Assembly: GCF_001889545.1 (NCBI RefSeq)
Contig: NZ_CP018194.1
Coordinates: 1,214,501-1,278,500 of the forward strand
Length of the DNA stretch: 64,000 nucleotides
Direction: 5' to 3'
Origin: Granulibacter bethesdensis
Lineage (GTDB): Bacteria; Pseudomonadota; Alphaproteobacteria; Acetobacterales; Acetobacteraceae
Part shown: one piece after another, positions 1-8,660 of the stretch
Layout: each line of letters starts with the position of its first letter
Numbering within the stretch: position 1 is the first letter of the stretch
The notes under the pieces: model-generated
What the model saw: only the letters and a program-made list of their open reading frames with translations
What the model was told of the DNA's origin: nothing
Databases searched by the model: none
Position numbers and translations under genes: made by a program

Positions 1-731
1 GCTTTGGAAGCGATGACATTGGCAATGGCATCCCGCACCTGCTGGGCGTAGCCGGACCATTCCTGACCAACGGTCAGCGGTACGGCATCCTGAAGGTGGG
101 TGCGACCTGTCTTGACTACGTTCATCCACTGGCTCGCCTTGGCTTCAAGCGATGCCGCGAAGGCTTCAGCCTGCGGCAGCAGGACGGTATCCAGTTCCAG
201 CACGGTCGCGATATGCATCGCGGTCGGGAACGTGTCATTGGATGACTGGCCCATATTCACATGATCATTAGGGTGAACCGGAGCCTGCGCACCCAGCGTC
301 CCTCCCAGAAGCTGGATCGCACGGTTGGACAGGACTTCATTGACGTTCATGTTTGACTGTGTGCCGGAGCCCGTCTGCCAGACATAAAGCGGAAAATTGT
401 CATCCAGCTTGCCGGCAATGGTTTCCTCGGCCGCCTGAATGATGACCTTGGCGCGCCAGTCTGCAAGCCGTCCAGCCCTGGTATTCACGATGGCGGCTGC
501 TTTCTTGACGTAACCGTAAGCGTGATAAACTTCTTTCGGCATTTTATCGTTGCCGATGGAGAAGTGCTTCAGCGACCTCTGTGTTTGCGCACCCCAGTAG
601 CGATTTGCCGGGACCATCACGGTACCCATGGAATCAAATTCCTGCCGCTCGCCGGCAACATCCAGGCCGATCGGAACATCTTTATAGACAGGAGTTTGGT
701 CAGTATCAGGTGAAGAGGGGGGATTGGTCAT
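1..731 (-). CDS. fumC: fumarate hydratase class II (5' part; 3' end off window)
   Basis: Class II fumarase, which interconverts fumarate and malate in the TCA cycle. Reading leftward from the ATG at 729-731 gives 243 codons with no stop, so the C-terminal half lies outside the window. Family blocks visible in order are [22 protein letters not shown], the substrate-binding [13 protein letters not shown], and [17 protein letters not shown]. The late signature GSSxMPxKxNP would be in the missing part. The N-terminus carries about 30 extra residues before the usual start of the fold, so a slightly later start is possible. The gene is divergent from the exporter gene at 939. Mqo, encoded 2 kb away, uses the malate that fumarase makes. 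Confidence 0.95.
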   Translation of the reverse strand, partial: MTNPPSSPDTDQTPVYKDVPIGLDVAGERQEFDSMGTVMVPANRYWGAQTQRSLKHFSIGNDKMPKEVYHAYGYVKKAAAIVNTRAGRLADWRAKVIIQAAEETIAGKLDDNFPLYVWQTGSGTQSNMNVNEVLSNRAIQLLGGTLGAQAPVHPNDHVNMGQSSNDTFPTAMHIATVLELDTVLLPQAEAFAASLEAKASQWMNVVKTGRTHLQDAVPLTVGQEWSGYAQQVRDAIANVIASK

Positions 732-782
732 TTCGGTATCTTTTCCCACTTGAAATGAGCGGCCTATGGAGGATGCCTAGGA

Positions 783-788
783 ATTATA
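783..788 (-). promoter_or_regulatory. candidate -10 element of fumC
   Basis: The minus strand reads TATAAT exactly here, about 40 bases upstream of the fumC start, in the AT-rich part of the 732-938 intergenic region. No good -35 hexamer stands 16-18 bases upstream, so the assignment rests on the -10 match and position alone. Nothing else in 732-938 was recognisable. Confidence 0.35.
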
Positions 789-938
789 TTAGCGTAAATT
801 GCTGCATATTCACTGCTTTCAGAAAAGAAAAAATTTATAAAATGAAGCACTCCTGTATCGTCGTACAGGCTTTCTGTGTGGCATTATAGGTAAAGTCACG
901 CTCCAAATTATTGTTAACAAAAACTTACAGGATACGCT

Positions 939-2231
939 TTGGCTGCTCACTCTGTCTGGAGAAAGAATAACATTCTGGACGATGGAAACGCGGATGCCAC
1001 AGGATTGGTCGCTGATATCGCGACGATCGTGCATACGAATGGTCAGGAAAGCGAAGAGACAATCCAGTTGGTAACCCGCCTTGGCGCCAGTCTCGGTCAG
1101 GCGATGTCAGTCATCCCTCAATGGGGATTTCTGTTTCTGCGCAATTCATCCGCGATGAACAATTTTCATCCGCACATTCTGCCTGCTACGCCTGATGCCG
1201 TTATTATCGACAGGGTTGCTGCAGCCACTCAGGTGGCGGAGGCCCTGATTGAGGGGCGGCTTGATCCTGAAATCGCCCGGAAACAGCTTGCCAGAGCCAG
1301 AGAGTTGCCGGTTTCTCCGGATCATTTTTTTGCGCTCGCCTGTGCCATTGGGGCAGTCGCGCTTTCTGTTACATTCGGTATATCTCATTTCCTTTCTGTC
1401 ACCCTGACAGGCTTCAGCGCAGGAACAGGTGCTTATCTGCGCCGTTTTATTGCCCGGACGGGGGGAAATGGTCTGGTGCAGAGCTTTTGCGCGGCCTTGC
1501 TGGCAGGCGTGATCGGTGCTGTTGCAACACGACTCAATCTGAGCTCGGAATTGCGTCTGATCGCGGTATGTCCGTGTATGGTGCTGGTTCCCGGACCGTT
1601 TCTTCTGAATGGAACACTCGACCTGCTGGGTGACCGGATGCCGCTGGGCATTGCGAGGCTGAGTTTTGCCGCGATGATTCTGCTGGCCATCAGTGCCGGG
1701 CTGCTGACCGGATTGTTCCTGTGTGGCGTCACCTTGCCGCCTATGCCTGCCGGTCGCGAAGTTGCCCTGTGGGTAACCGCTTTGGCCGGAGGAGTCGCAG
1801 CGGCCTGCTACAGTGTATTTTTCTCAATGCCTCTTCGTCTGCTGGGCTGGCCCGTCATCACAGCGATTGCGGCAGACACTGCCCGTTGGATCGCAATGGC
1901 CCTGTTAGGGGCAGGGCCAGTCATCGGCGCCAGCGTTGCGGGGTTTGTTGCCGCCATTGTGTTGATGCCGGTTACCAGACGCCATCATATTCCGTTTGCT
2001 GGAATTGGTTTTGCATCGTTGGTGTCACTAATGCCCGGTGTTTTTGTGTTCCGCATGTTTGCCGGGCTTCTGGCTTTGCAGCATGCTTCTTCCGCAGACA
2101 TAACCACTCTGCTGGAGGGAACACTCACGGATGGATTGACGGCGTTTCTGGTGGTTGCTGCGATGACCGTTGCAATCGTGGTGCCGAAGCACACCTATGA
2201 CGCATACCGGGCACGGCGCAGGGCGAGATGA
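939..2231 (+). CDS. threonine/serine exporter family protein (ThrE-type)
   Basis: Membrane protein of the ThrE family (DUF1212 fused to the ThrE_2/DUF3815 half), which exports threonine and serine in Corynebacterium. It is 430 residues. The N-terminal soluble part (about residues 1-120) contains the family-like stretch ESEETIQLVTRLGASLGQ. It is followed by roughly ten hydrophobic segments, including VALSVTFGISHFLSVTLTG and VCPCMVLVPGPFLLNG. The C-terminus is basic (YRARRRAR). The start is uncertain: the longest frame begins with TTG at 939 and no clear Shine-Dalgarno is seen. Substrate is inferred from the family only. Confidence 0.8.
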   Translation: MAAHSVWRKNNILDDGNADATGLVADIATIVHTNGQESEETIQLVTRLGASLGQAMSVIPQWGFLFLRNSSAMNNFHPHILPATPDAVIIDRVAAATQVAEALIEGRLDPEIARKQLARARELPVSPDHFFALACAIGAVALSVTFGISHFLSVTLTGFSAGTGAYLRRFIARTGGNGLVQSFCAALLAGVIGAVATRLNLSSELRLIAVCPCMVLVPGPFLLNGTLDLLGDRMPLGIARLSFAAMILLAISAGLLTGLFLCGVTLPPMPAGREVALWVTALAGGVAAACYSVFFSMPLRLLGWPVITAIAADTARWIAMALLGAGPVIGASVAGFVAAIVLMPVTRRHHIPFAGIGFASLVSLMPGVFVFRMFAGLLALQHASSADITTLLEGTLTDGLTAFLVVAAMTVAIVVPKHTYDAYRARRRAR

Positions 2232-2312
2232 CGGACTGCGTTTTTTGTTCAAATGTCGTGTCATGCGACTTTGATTTTTATTATTTTATAAGCAGTTAAG
2301 TGAGGCAGCGAT

Positions 2313-2717
2313 ATGATCCGATGCGTCAGAATGTGGACCGGCCCGGATGGCAATTCACTCTTCGAGGAAGGTGTCGTCACTCTCACCGAGGGCGCGCGCG
2401 GCGATTTTGTGGGGCTCCCGATCAAGGCTAAATATATCTCTTTTCAGGAGACAAAGTCCGGTGGATCCTATGAATGGCATCAGGATCCGGTGCCTCGTTT
2501 TGTGATCACTCTTTCCGGTACGCTTGAATTTGAAACCAAATCCGGTGCGACCTTCACCATTCGCCCGGGCGATATTCTGCTGGCGCAGGATAACAGCGGC
2601 TCAGGCCATAAATGGCGGCTGATCGGGGATGATCCCTGGCGCCGGGCCTATGTGGTTTATGAAGAGTCAGAAGATCTCCGCTTTACTCCCGTGTCTCACA
2701 AGGAACCGGCTGCATGA
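2313..2717 (+). CDS. cupin domain protein
   Basis: A 134-residue single-domain cupin. The central region shows the cupin signature: YEWHQDPVPRFVITLSGTLE corresponds to motif 1 and FTIRPGDILLAQD leads to motif 2 (SGSGHKWR). The histidines at the H-Q-D position and in GHKW could bind a metal. It has no signal peptide. The stop overlaps the mqo start by four bases (ATGA), so the two are probably translationally coupled. A role tied to organic acid metabolism is inference from that coupling. A Shine-Dalgarno-like GTGAGG precedes the ATG. Confidence 0.8.
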   Translation: MIRCVRMWTGPDGNSLFEEGVVTLTEGARGDFVGLPIKAKYISFQETKSGGSYEWHQDPVPRFVITLSGTLEFETKSGATFTIRPGDILLAQDNSGSGHKWRLIGDDPWRRAYVVYEESEDLRFTPVSHKEPAA

Positions 2718-4210
2718 CGATCCCCGCGAACTCCCGCCCTGATATCGTCCTGATCGGCGCCGGTATCATGGGTGCAACCTTCGGCACCCTGCTGAAGGAA
2801 CTGAACCCGTCCTACAGCATGATGATGTTCGAGCGCCTCAGTGATTGCGGACAGGAAAGCTCGCAATCATGGAACAATGCAGGCACAGGGCATGCCGCCA
2901 ATTGCGAGCTGAATTATACGCCCCAGCGCCCTGACGGTACGGTGGAAATTACCCAGGCGCTCAAGGTCAATACAGAGTTCGATCTGTCACGCCAGCTTTG
3001 GTCCTATCTGGTGACGAAGGGAGCTATTCCTGATCCTCAGGCCTTTATCCATCCCTGCCCGCATATGAGCATGGTGTGGGGCGCTGAAAACGTCGCTTTT
3101 CTCAAGGCGCGTTTTCAGGCGATGTCTGCCCACCATTGCTATCATGGCATGGAGTATACGGAGGATGGGGCGCAGATCGAAAAATGGGCCCCTTTGACCA
3201 TGGAGGGGCGTGATCCGGCCGAACCTGTCGCGGCAACGCGTATGATTACTGGCACCGATGTGGATTACGGCTCCCTGACTCATCTGCTTGTTGCTCATCT
3301 CAAGGCGCAGCCTGATTTCGACCTCCATTACAACACCGAGGTAGAGGGACTGGATCGGGAGCCGGATGGTCGCTGGCGCGTCACCTTCAAGGACGTCAAT
3401 AGCGGGGAACGTCACTCTGTTTCCGCCGGTTTCGTCTTTATCGGTGCAGGCGGCGCTTCGATCGACCTGCTGCAAAAGTCGAATATTCCCGAAGGGAAGG
3501 GGTATGGCGGCTTCCCGGTCAGCGGTATCTGGCTGCGTTGCGATGTGGATGCGGTCACGCAGCGTCATCATGCAAAAGTGTACGGCAAAGCATCCAGCGG
3601 TTCTCCGCCCATGTCGGTGCCGCATCTGGATACGCGCGTCATTGATGGCAAGACGTCACTGCTGTTCGGACCCTATGCCGGTTTCTCGACAAAGTTCCTG
3701 AAGCATGGATCGCTGACTGATCTGTTCGGCTCGATTACCCTTCATAATATCGGACCATTGCTTGATGTCGGCCGTCATAACATAGAACTGACCGAGTATT
3801 TGATCGGGCAGGTTCTGCAGACGCATCATCATCAGTTCGAAATGCTCAAGGCCTTCTTCCCGAATGCAAAACGGGAGGACTGGAAAGAGGCAGTCGCCGG
3901 CCAGCGTGTGCAGGTGATCAAGCCTTATCCGGATGGCGGTGGTTTTCTGGAGTTCGGCACCGAAATCGTGCCTGCGGCGGATCATTCACTGGTGGCTTTG
4001 CTGGGAGCGTCTCCTGGTGCTTCCACGGCGGCGGCTATTGCTCTGGAAGTTCTGGAAGCCTGCTTTGCGGATCGTCTGACCGATGATGCGTGGCTGCCAA
4101 CCCTCAAGCGGATTATCCCGACCTACGGGATTGATCTGCGTGAGGATGCTGAAGCCTGCCGCGCCAGCCGGGCTGCGACGGCTTCTGTTCTGAATATCGA
4201 CAATATCTGA
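2714..4210 (+). CDS. mqo: malate:quinone oxidoreductase
   Basis: Membrane-associated FAD enzyme that oxidises malate to oxaloacetate and passes electrons to quinone. It replaces or complements NAD-malate dehydrogenase in many acetic acid bacteria. The 498-residue length matches the family. The FAD dinucleotide fold is at the N-terminus (VLIGAGIMGATFG, about residues 11-23). Further family blocks are QSWNNAGTGHAA, NYTPQRPDG, and the late GASPGASTAAAIALE. It shares a four-base overlap with the cupin gene. Product identity is secure from many conserved stretches. Confidence 0.95.
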   Translation: MTIPANSRPDIVLIGAGIMGATFGTLLKELNPSYSMMMFERLSDCGQESSQSWNNAGTGHAANCELNYTPQRPDGTVEITQALKVNTEFDLSRQLWSYLVTKGAIPDPQAFIHPCPHMSMVWGAENVAFLKARFQAMSAHHCYHGMEYTEDGAQIEKWAPLTMEGRDPAEPVAATRMITGTDVDYGSLTHLLVAHLKAQPDFDLHYNTEVEGLDREPDGRWRVTFKDVNSGERHSVSAGFVFIGAGGASIDLLQKSNIPEGKGYGGFPVSGIWLRCDVDAVTQRHHAKVYGKASSGSPPMSVPHLDTRVIDGKTSLLFGPYAGFSTKFLKHGSLTDLFGSITLHNIGPLLDVGRHNIELTEYLIGQVLQTHHHQFEMLKAFFPNAKREDWKEAVAGQRVQVIKPYPDGGGFLEFGTEIVPAADHSLVALLGASPGASTAAAIALEVLEACFADRLTDDAWLPTLKRIIPTYGIDLREDAEACRASRAATASVLNIDNI

Positions 4211-4272
4211 TATGGCTGCTCCGGACAAACGGGATTTGTTTTGTCCGGAGCATGCCTATGCCCTGAATAATC

Positions 4273-5046
4273 CTACTTCGTCGTATAGCCGCCATTGACC
4301 AGAATGGTCTGGCCGGTCATCCACCAGCCATCCGAAACCATCAGCCGCACCCATGGTATGATATCCTCAAGGTCGGTCAGCCCAGTCTTGGAAAATTTTG
4401 AGAGAGCGGCTGCGGTTTTGTGATAGGCGACGGCATCCGCTCCTTCCGCCGGATAAAAGAACGGCGTGTCCATCGGCCCAGGCCCAATTGCGTTGACCGA
4501 GATACCGCGATCACCAAATTCCTTGGATGCGGCGCGGGTGAAATGCTCGACAGGCGCTTTCATGCCGGCATAGCTCGCATAAAACGGCGTGTAGGCACCA
4601 AGAAGGGAGGTCACAATCGTCAGGACCTTGCCGTTATCGTGAACGTGGCGGCCAGCCTGCTGAAGGAAGAAAAAAGCTGTTTTGGAATTGACGGCTGCCA
4701 TCTCGTCATACTCCGCTTCATTGATCTCGAAGATTGGCTTTTTCAGCACCTTGCCAACTGTATTGATGGCGATATCAGGGCGTCCGATTGCGGCGACGGT
4801 GTCGGCAAACAGCTTTTCCATTGCAGAGGCAGAGGTCAGGTCCGCCTGAAAGGCAACCGCCTGTGCACCTGCTGCCTGAATGGCCGCGATGGTTGCATCA
4901 GCCTCTGTCTTCGTGCTGGTGCTGTTGTAATGAATGGCGATCGCCTTCGCCCCTTGCGCAGCAAGATCACGCGCGACCAGACCGCCAAGGTTTTTGGCGC
5001 CCCCGGTGATCAGAGCGGTTTTACCTTTGATAGAATGATCAGTCAT
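4273..5046 (-). CDS. SDR family NAD(P)-dependent oxidoreductase
   Basis: Classical short-chain dehydrogenase of 257 residues. The Rossmann nucleotide-binding motif is TGGAKNLGG (about 14-22). The catalytic Ser is near 147, followed by Tyr159 and Lys163 in YAGMK (the YxxxK motif). The usual NNAG element is replaced by NTVG. The C-terminus shows TGQTILVNGGY, typical of the family. A strong AGGAGG lies just upstream of the ATG. It is divergent from a LysR gene, with a perfect palindrome in the shared 136-base gap, so it is probably controlled by that regulator. Substrate unknown. Confidence 0.9.
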   Translation of the reverse strand: MTDHSIKGKTALITGGAKNLGGLVARDLAAQGAKAIAIHYNSTSTKTEADATIAAIQAAGAQAVAFQADLTSASAMEKLFADTVAAIGRPDIAINTVGKVLKKPIFEINEAEYDEMAAVNSKTAFFFLQQAGRHVHDNGKVLTIVTSLLGAYTPFYASYAGMKAPVEHFTRAASKEFGDRGISVNAIGPGPMDTPFFYPAEGADAVAYHKTAAALSKFSKTGLTDLEDIIPWVRLMVSDGWWMTGQTILVNGGYTTK

Positions 5047-5137
5047 GGAACGAGCCTCCTGCGATAGAGCAACGGGACAATGCCGTTACGTTCTGTTGGC
5101 TGACATTATCGTCTGGATATTCCGGATAAAGCCGTTC

Positions 5138-5160
5138 AATCTGACAGAACCTGTCAGATT
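5138..5160. promoter_or_regulatory. perfect palindrome, likely operator of the SDR/LysR pair
   Basis: Two 10-base arms, AATCTGACAG and CTGTCAGATT, are exact reverse complements separated by AAC. The site lies about 90 bases from the SDR start and 22 bases before the proposed LysR start. LysR-type regulators usually bind interrupted dyads in the divergent intergenic region, often with a T-N11-A core. This position fits an autoregulatory or activation site. Binding by the neighbouring LysR is inferred. Confidence 0.7.
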
Positions 5161-5182
5161 AAACGAACAATGAGGCGCTCTT

Positions 5183-6130
5183 CTGGACCGTATTGATCTT
5201 TTTCATATTTTTGCGCGGGTTGTGGAGGCAGCGAGTTTTACACGCGCCGCAGACAGTCTCGGTATGCCCCGTTCATCGGTATCGGTGGCGGTGGCAGAGC
5301 TGGAAAAGCGGGTAGGGGCGAGGTTGCTTCATCGCACAACCCGCAAGGTCGTTCCCACCCAGGATGGGACGGTTTTCTACGAGCGATGCCTGCGCGTTGT
5401 TGCTGATGTCGAGGAAACCGAAGCCCTGTTCCGACAAGGCAGCGCCAGACCTTCCGGCAAGTTGCGTGTCGATGTTCCGGGAAGAATAGGCCGTCTGATT
5501 GTGGCACCTGCGCTGCCTGCATTTCTGGAGGCTTATCCCGTTATTGATATAATGCTTGGTGTTACGGATCGGGCCGTTGATCTCATCGAAGAAAGCGTCG
5601 ACTGCGTGCTGCGCGTGGGCCCGTTGAGTGATTCCAGCCTGATCGCACGGACGATCGGCAGCCTGCCGCTGCTCAATGTCGCCAGCCCCGCCTATCTGGA
5701 GCGCCATGGTATACCGGAGGGGCTGGGCGATCTTGGCAATCATTGGATGGTGAACTATGCCTCACCTTCAAGCGGCAGAGTAGAGCCATGGGAATGGCTC
5801 GAAGGTGACGTGTCACGCACCTTCCCCATGCGAGGGCGCGTGACCGTCAACAGTGCCGAAGCCTCCATTGCCTGCTGCCTTGCCGGATTGGGGATGATCC
5901 AGATCCCGGCTTATGACGTGCGGCAGCATTTGGAGGCGGGTGAACTGGTGGAAATTCTGCCTGATTATCGCGCCGAACCGCTGCCGATGACCCTGCTTTA
6001 TCCGCATCGCCAGCATCTTTCGCGGCGTGTGAAGGTTTTTGCGGATTGGCTGGAAGAGCTTTTGAGAAAAGCGATATTCCCGGTTGAGAAGGCAGATATC
6101 TTCAGCCGTATAACGGACAGAAAGGCTTAA
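5183..6130 (+). CDS. LysR family transcriptional regulator, probable CTG start
   Basis: DNA-binding regulator with an N-terminal winged helix-turn-helix (SFTRAADSLGMPRSSVS, then LEKRVGARLLHRTTR) and a C-terminal effector domain of two Rossmann-like lobes. The first ATG/GTG/TTG in frame is GTG at 5222, which would cut off the first helix. Reading upstream in frame gives LDRIDLFHIFARV, the normal LysR N-terminus, with CTG at 5183 where Met is expected. A GAGG sits seven bases before it, and an in-frame TGA at 5171 blocks any earlier start. From CTG the protein has 315 residues, normal for the family. It likely regulates the divergent SDR gene. Confidence 0.85.
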   Translation: MDRIDLFHIFARVVEAASFTRAADSLGMPRSSVSVAVAELEKRVGARLLHRTTRKVVPTQDGTVFYERCLRVVADVEETEALFRQGSARPSGKLRVDVPGRIGRLIVAPALPAFLEAYPVIDIMLGVTDRAVDLIEESVDCVLRVGPLSDSSLIARTIGSLPLLNVASPAYLERHGIPEGLGDLGNHWMVNYASPSSGRVEPWEWLEGDVSRTFPMRGRVTVNSAEASIACCLAGLGMIQIPAYDVRQHLEAGELVEILPDYRAEPLPMTLLYPHRQHLSRRVKVFADWLEELLRKAIFPVEKADIFSRITDRKA

Positions 6131-6239
6131 TGCGCATCGGCTGAACCCGCGCAGATTTGCTGCGGATCGGTACAAGGGTCTGGATCAGGGGGGCTGATTC
6201 ATCAATGGTGAAGATTGAATGGAAAATGGGTGTGGCAAT

Positions 6240-6329
<90 letters not shown>

Positions 6330-6564
6330 GTTGAAGGCTCTCCTATCACAGGGTTGGGCTGTGGCAAAGGGTGGGAACGATGCTGAATTGCATCATGTCG
6401 GTTGAAACCGTCATTCCGTCTCTTTCCCATGCAACGAAGGATGGGCAGAATACGCTTCGGACTGTTATCTGCGTGATGTCATGGCCTGAACCCGTCATCC
6501 CCTTTCAGCCGTCGAAAGGCAGGCGGTCAGGGCGTCTGGGCCTGAGTAGTTTAAGGAAGATGGA

Positions 6565-7575
6565 ATGACCGGTTGCACCAGAAGCGTGTGGGCGACAGTG
6601 GCTGTGGCAGGTGCTTTGGCAATGCCCGCCTTGTTCAGTGCTTCCGCCGCTCAGGCTACTCCGAAGCCGGATAATAGCTGGATCGTCAATGTCGACATCG
6701 AAAACGATGCCGTTGCCGGGACTGATCGTTACTATACCGCCGGTCAGCGGGTCAGCGTGGTCATGCCAAGTGACCTGACCCCCAAATGGGCATCCCGTGT
6801 TGGTCGCGCCCTGTGGGGTGACGGCATGCAGCGGATTGCCGTGGGCATTGACCAGTCGATCTTCACCCCGTCCAACACGCAGGTAACCAATCCGGACCCG
6901 CATGACCGGCCTTATGCTGCGACGCTGACCGCCAATTTCAATCTGATTCAGGACAAGGATAACAATCGCAGCATCCTTGGCCTCGCGCTGGGTGTGGCTG
7001 GGCCTTCGGCATTGGGGCGGCAGGTGCAGAACGGCTTCCATGACCTGATCGGTGATACCGAGAACAAGGGCTGGGGCTATCAGATTCATGATGAGCCGAT
7101 TATCCAGTTTACCTCCGAGCGGACCTATCGTCTGCGGATGTATAAATTCTGGGGGCTGGAGACGGATGCCCTGCCATCCCTGACCTTTGGTGTCGGCAAT
7201 CTGCGTGTATACGGTCAGACCGGCGTGCTGTTCCGCATCGGGCAGGGGCTTCAGAGCGATTTCGGTCCCAACCGGATCAGACCGGGCCTGACGGGTGGGG
7301 ATGCTTACACCCCGACCGGACGCTTCGCCTGGTACATCTTTGCCGGTGGGGACGGGCAGGCTGTGGCTCATGACATGACGCTGGATGGCAATACCTGGCG
7401 CGACAGCCGTCATGTCTCCCGTCAGCCTTTCGTCGGGGAGCTGGAAGCCGGGCTGGCGATCATCGCCTACGGCATGAAGGTCAGCTACACCCATGTCGTT
7501 CAGACGCAGGAATTCCATGGGCAGCATGGTGGGCTGTTCCAGTTCGGTGTGTTCAATCTCTCAACGCGGTTCTGA
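6565..7575 (+). CDS. lipid A deacylase LpxR family outer-membrane protein
   Basis: Predicted outer-membrane beta-barrel of the LpxR (DUF2219) family, which removes the 3'-acyloxyacyl chain from lipid A in Salmonella. It is 336 residues with an N-terminal signal peptide (hydrophobic to about residue 31, cleavage near AQA). The family signature appears right after it as ENDAVAGTDRYYTAG, followed by DRPYAATL. The last residue is Phe (LSTRF), as expected for a BAM-assembled barrel. AAGGAAG lies five to six bases before the ATG. It is separate from the following murein genes by about 90 bases. Activity on lipid A is inferred. Confidence 0.85.
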   Translation: MTGCTRSVWATVAVAGALAMPALFSASAAQATPKPDNSWIVNVDIENDAVAGTDRYYTAGQRVSVVMPSDLTPKWASRVGRALWGDGMQRIAVGIDQSIFTPSNTQVTNPDPHDRPYAATLTANFNLIQDKDNNRSILGLALGVAGPSALGRQVQNGFHDLIGDTENKGWGYQIHDEPIIQFTSERTYRLRMYKFWGLETDALPSLTFGVGNLRVYGQTGVLFRIGQGLQSDFGPNRIRPGLTGGDAYTPTGRFAWYIFAGGDGQAVAHDMTLDGNTWRDSRHVSRQPFVGELEAGLAIIAYGMKVSYTHVVQTQEFHGQHGGLFQFGVFNLSTRF

Positions 7576-7664
7576 CGTCTGATTTTTAGTCCTTGACCTT
7601 TGCTTCCCCACTCTGGTGGCGAGGCAGAGGCGATGCGCTGCCTCCGTCCTGTGATAGGGCCAGT

Positions 7665-8660
7665 ATGATGTCTATTCCCCGCCGCTCTTTTCTGTCTGCT
7701 CTCCCGGCTGCCGCGTGTCTCGGCGCAGCCAGTGAGGTTTTTCCCTCGAATCGGGCTGAAGCACAGGATTTCCGGGCTTTTATTGCTGGTGTAAGGGCAG
7801 AGGGCAGGCGGGCAGGCATCTCCGATGCGATTCTGGCACAGGCGCTGAACGGCCTTTCCCCCAATACGCGGGTGATCGAGCTGGACCGCAAACAGCCCGA
7901 ATTCACCATGACCTGGGAGCGCTATCGCAGCACGCGCCTGTCGGAAAAACGCATTGCTGCCGGGCGCGAGCAGGCTGCCCGGAATGCACAGTTGTTGATG
8001 CAGGTGGAGAACGCATACGGTGTGGATCGCGGCGTTATCCTCGGCATCTGGGGGCTGGAGACCAATTACGGCGGGTTTCAGGGTGGCTTCAACGTCATTG
8101 AGGCAACAGCCACGCTCGCATGGGAAGGCCGCCGCGCTTCTTTTTTCCGGTCGGAGCTGATGGCGGCGCTGAAAATCCTGAATCATGGCGACATCACGAT
8201 GCCACGCATGCAGGGAAGCTATGCCGGGGCCATGGGACAGCCGCAATTCATGCCGACCTCCTTCAACCGGTATGCGGTTGATTTCGATGGCGATGGTCGA
8301 CGCAATATCTGGGACAGCGTGCCGGATGTGTTGGCCTCGATCGCCAATTATCTGCTCAAATCCGGCTGGCATCAGGGACAACCCTGGGGGACGCAGGCGA
8401 TTGCCCCGGCGACGATCGATCCTTCTCTGACCGGGCGGCAAAACAGGCTGAGCCTTGCGGAATGGGCGCGGCTTGGCGTGACGCTTGGTAATGGGCAGAG
8501 GCTTCCGCCGTCTCCCCTCCCGGCCTCCCTGATTCTGCCGGATGGGCCGGGGGGCGAGGCTTTTCTTGCTTATCCGAATTTTAACGTGATTCGGCGCTAT
8601 AATCCTTCCGACTTCTATGCCATTGCCGTGGGCATGATCGGGGATATGGTGATGGCGTGA
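7665..8660 (+). CDS. lytic murein transglycosylase (MltB-like)
   Basis: Periplasmic enzyme that cleaves the MurNAc-GlcNAc bond in peptidoglycan, MltB/SLT family 2. I chose the ATG at 7665 (or 7668), because it puts a Tat-like signal at the N-terminus (PRRSFLSALPAAACLG). The catalytic glutamate is in GIWGLETNYG, and the substrate-cleft motif is SYAGAMGQPQFMPTSF. No lipobox is seen, so it is soluble or Tat-exported rather than a lipoprotein. Its stop overlaps the rlpA start (GTGA), forming an operon with rlpA and the DD-carboxypeptidase gene. An earlier TTG at 7593 is in frame but unlikely. Confidence 0.9.
   Translation: MMSIPRRSFLSALPAAACLGAASEVFPSNRAEAQDFRAFIAGVRAEGRRAGISDAILAQALNGLSPNTRVIELDRKQPEFTMTWERYRSTRLSEKRIAAGREQAARNAQLLMQVENAYGVDRGVILGIWGLETNYGGFQGGFNVIEATATLAWEGRRASFFRSELMAALKILNHGDITMPRMQGSYAGAMGQPQFMPTSFNRYAVDFDGDGRRNIWDSVPDVLASIANYLLKSGWHQGQPWGTQAIAPATIDPSLTGRQNRLSLAEWARLGVTLGNGQRLPPSPLPASLILPDGPGGEAFLAYPNFNVIRRYNPSDFYAIAVGMIGDMVMA

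Noticed and set aside
7593-7664. Upstream start for the MltB-like protein
   Set aside because: The extra residues come before a clean Tat-like signal peptide starting at 7665.
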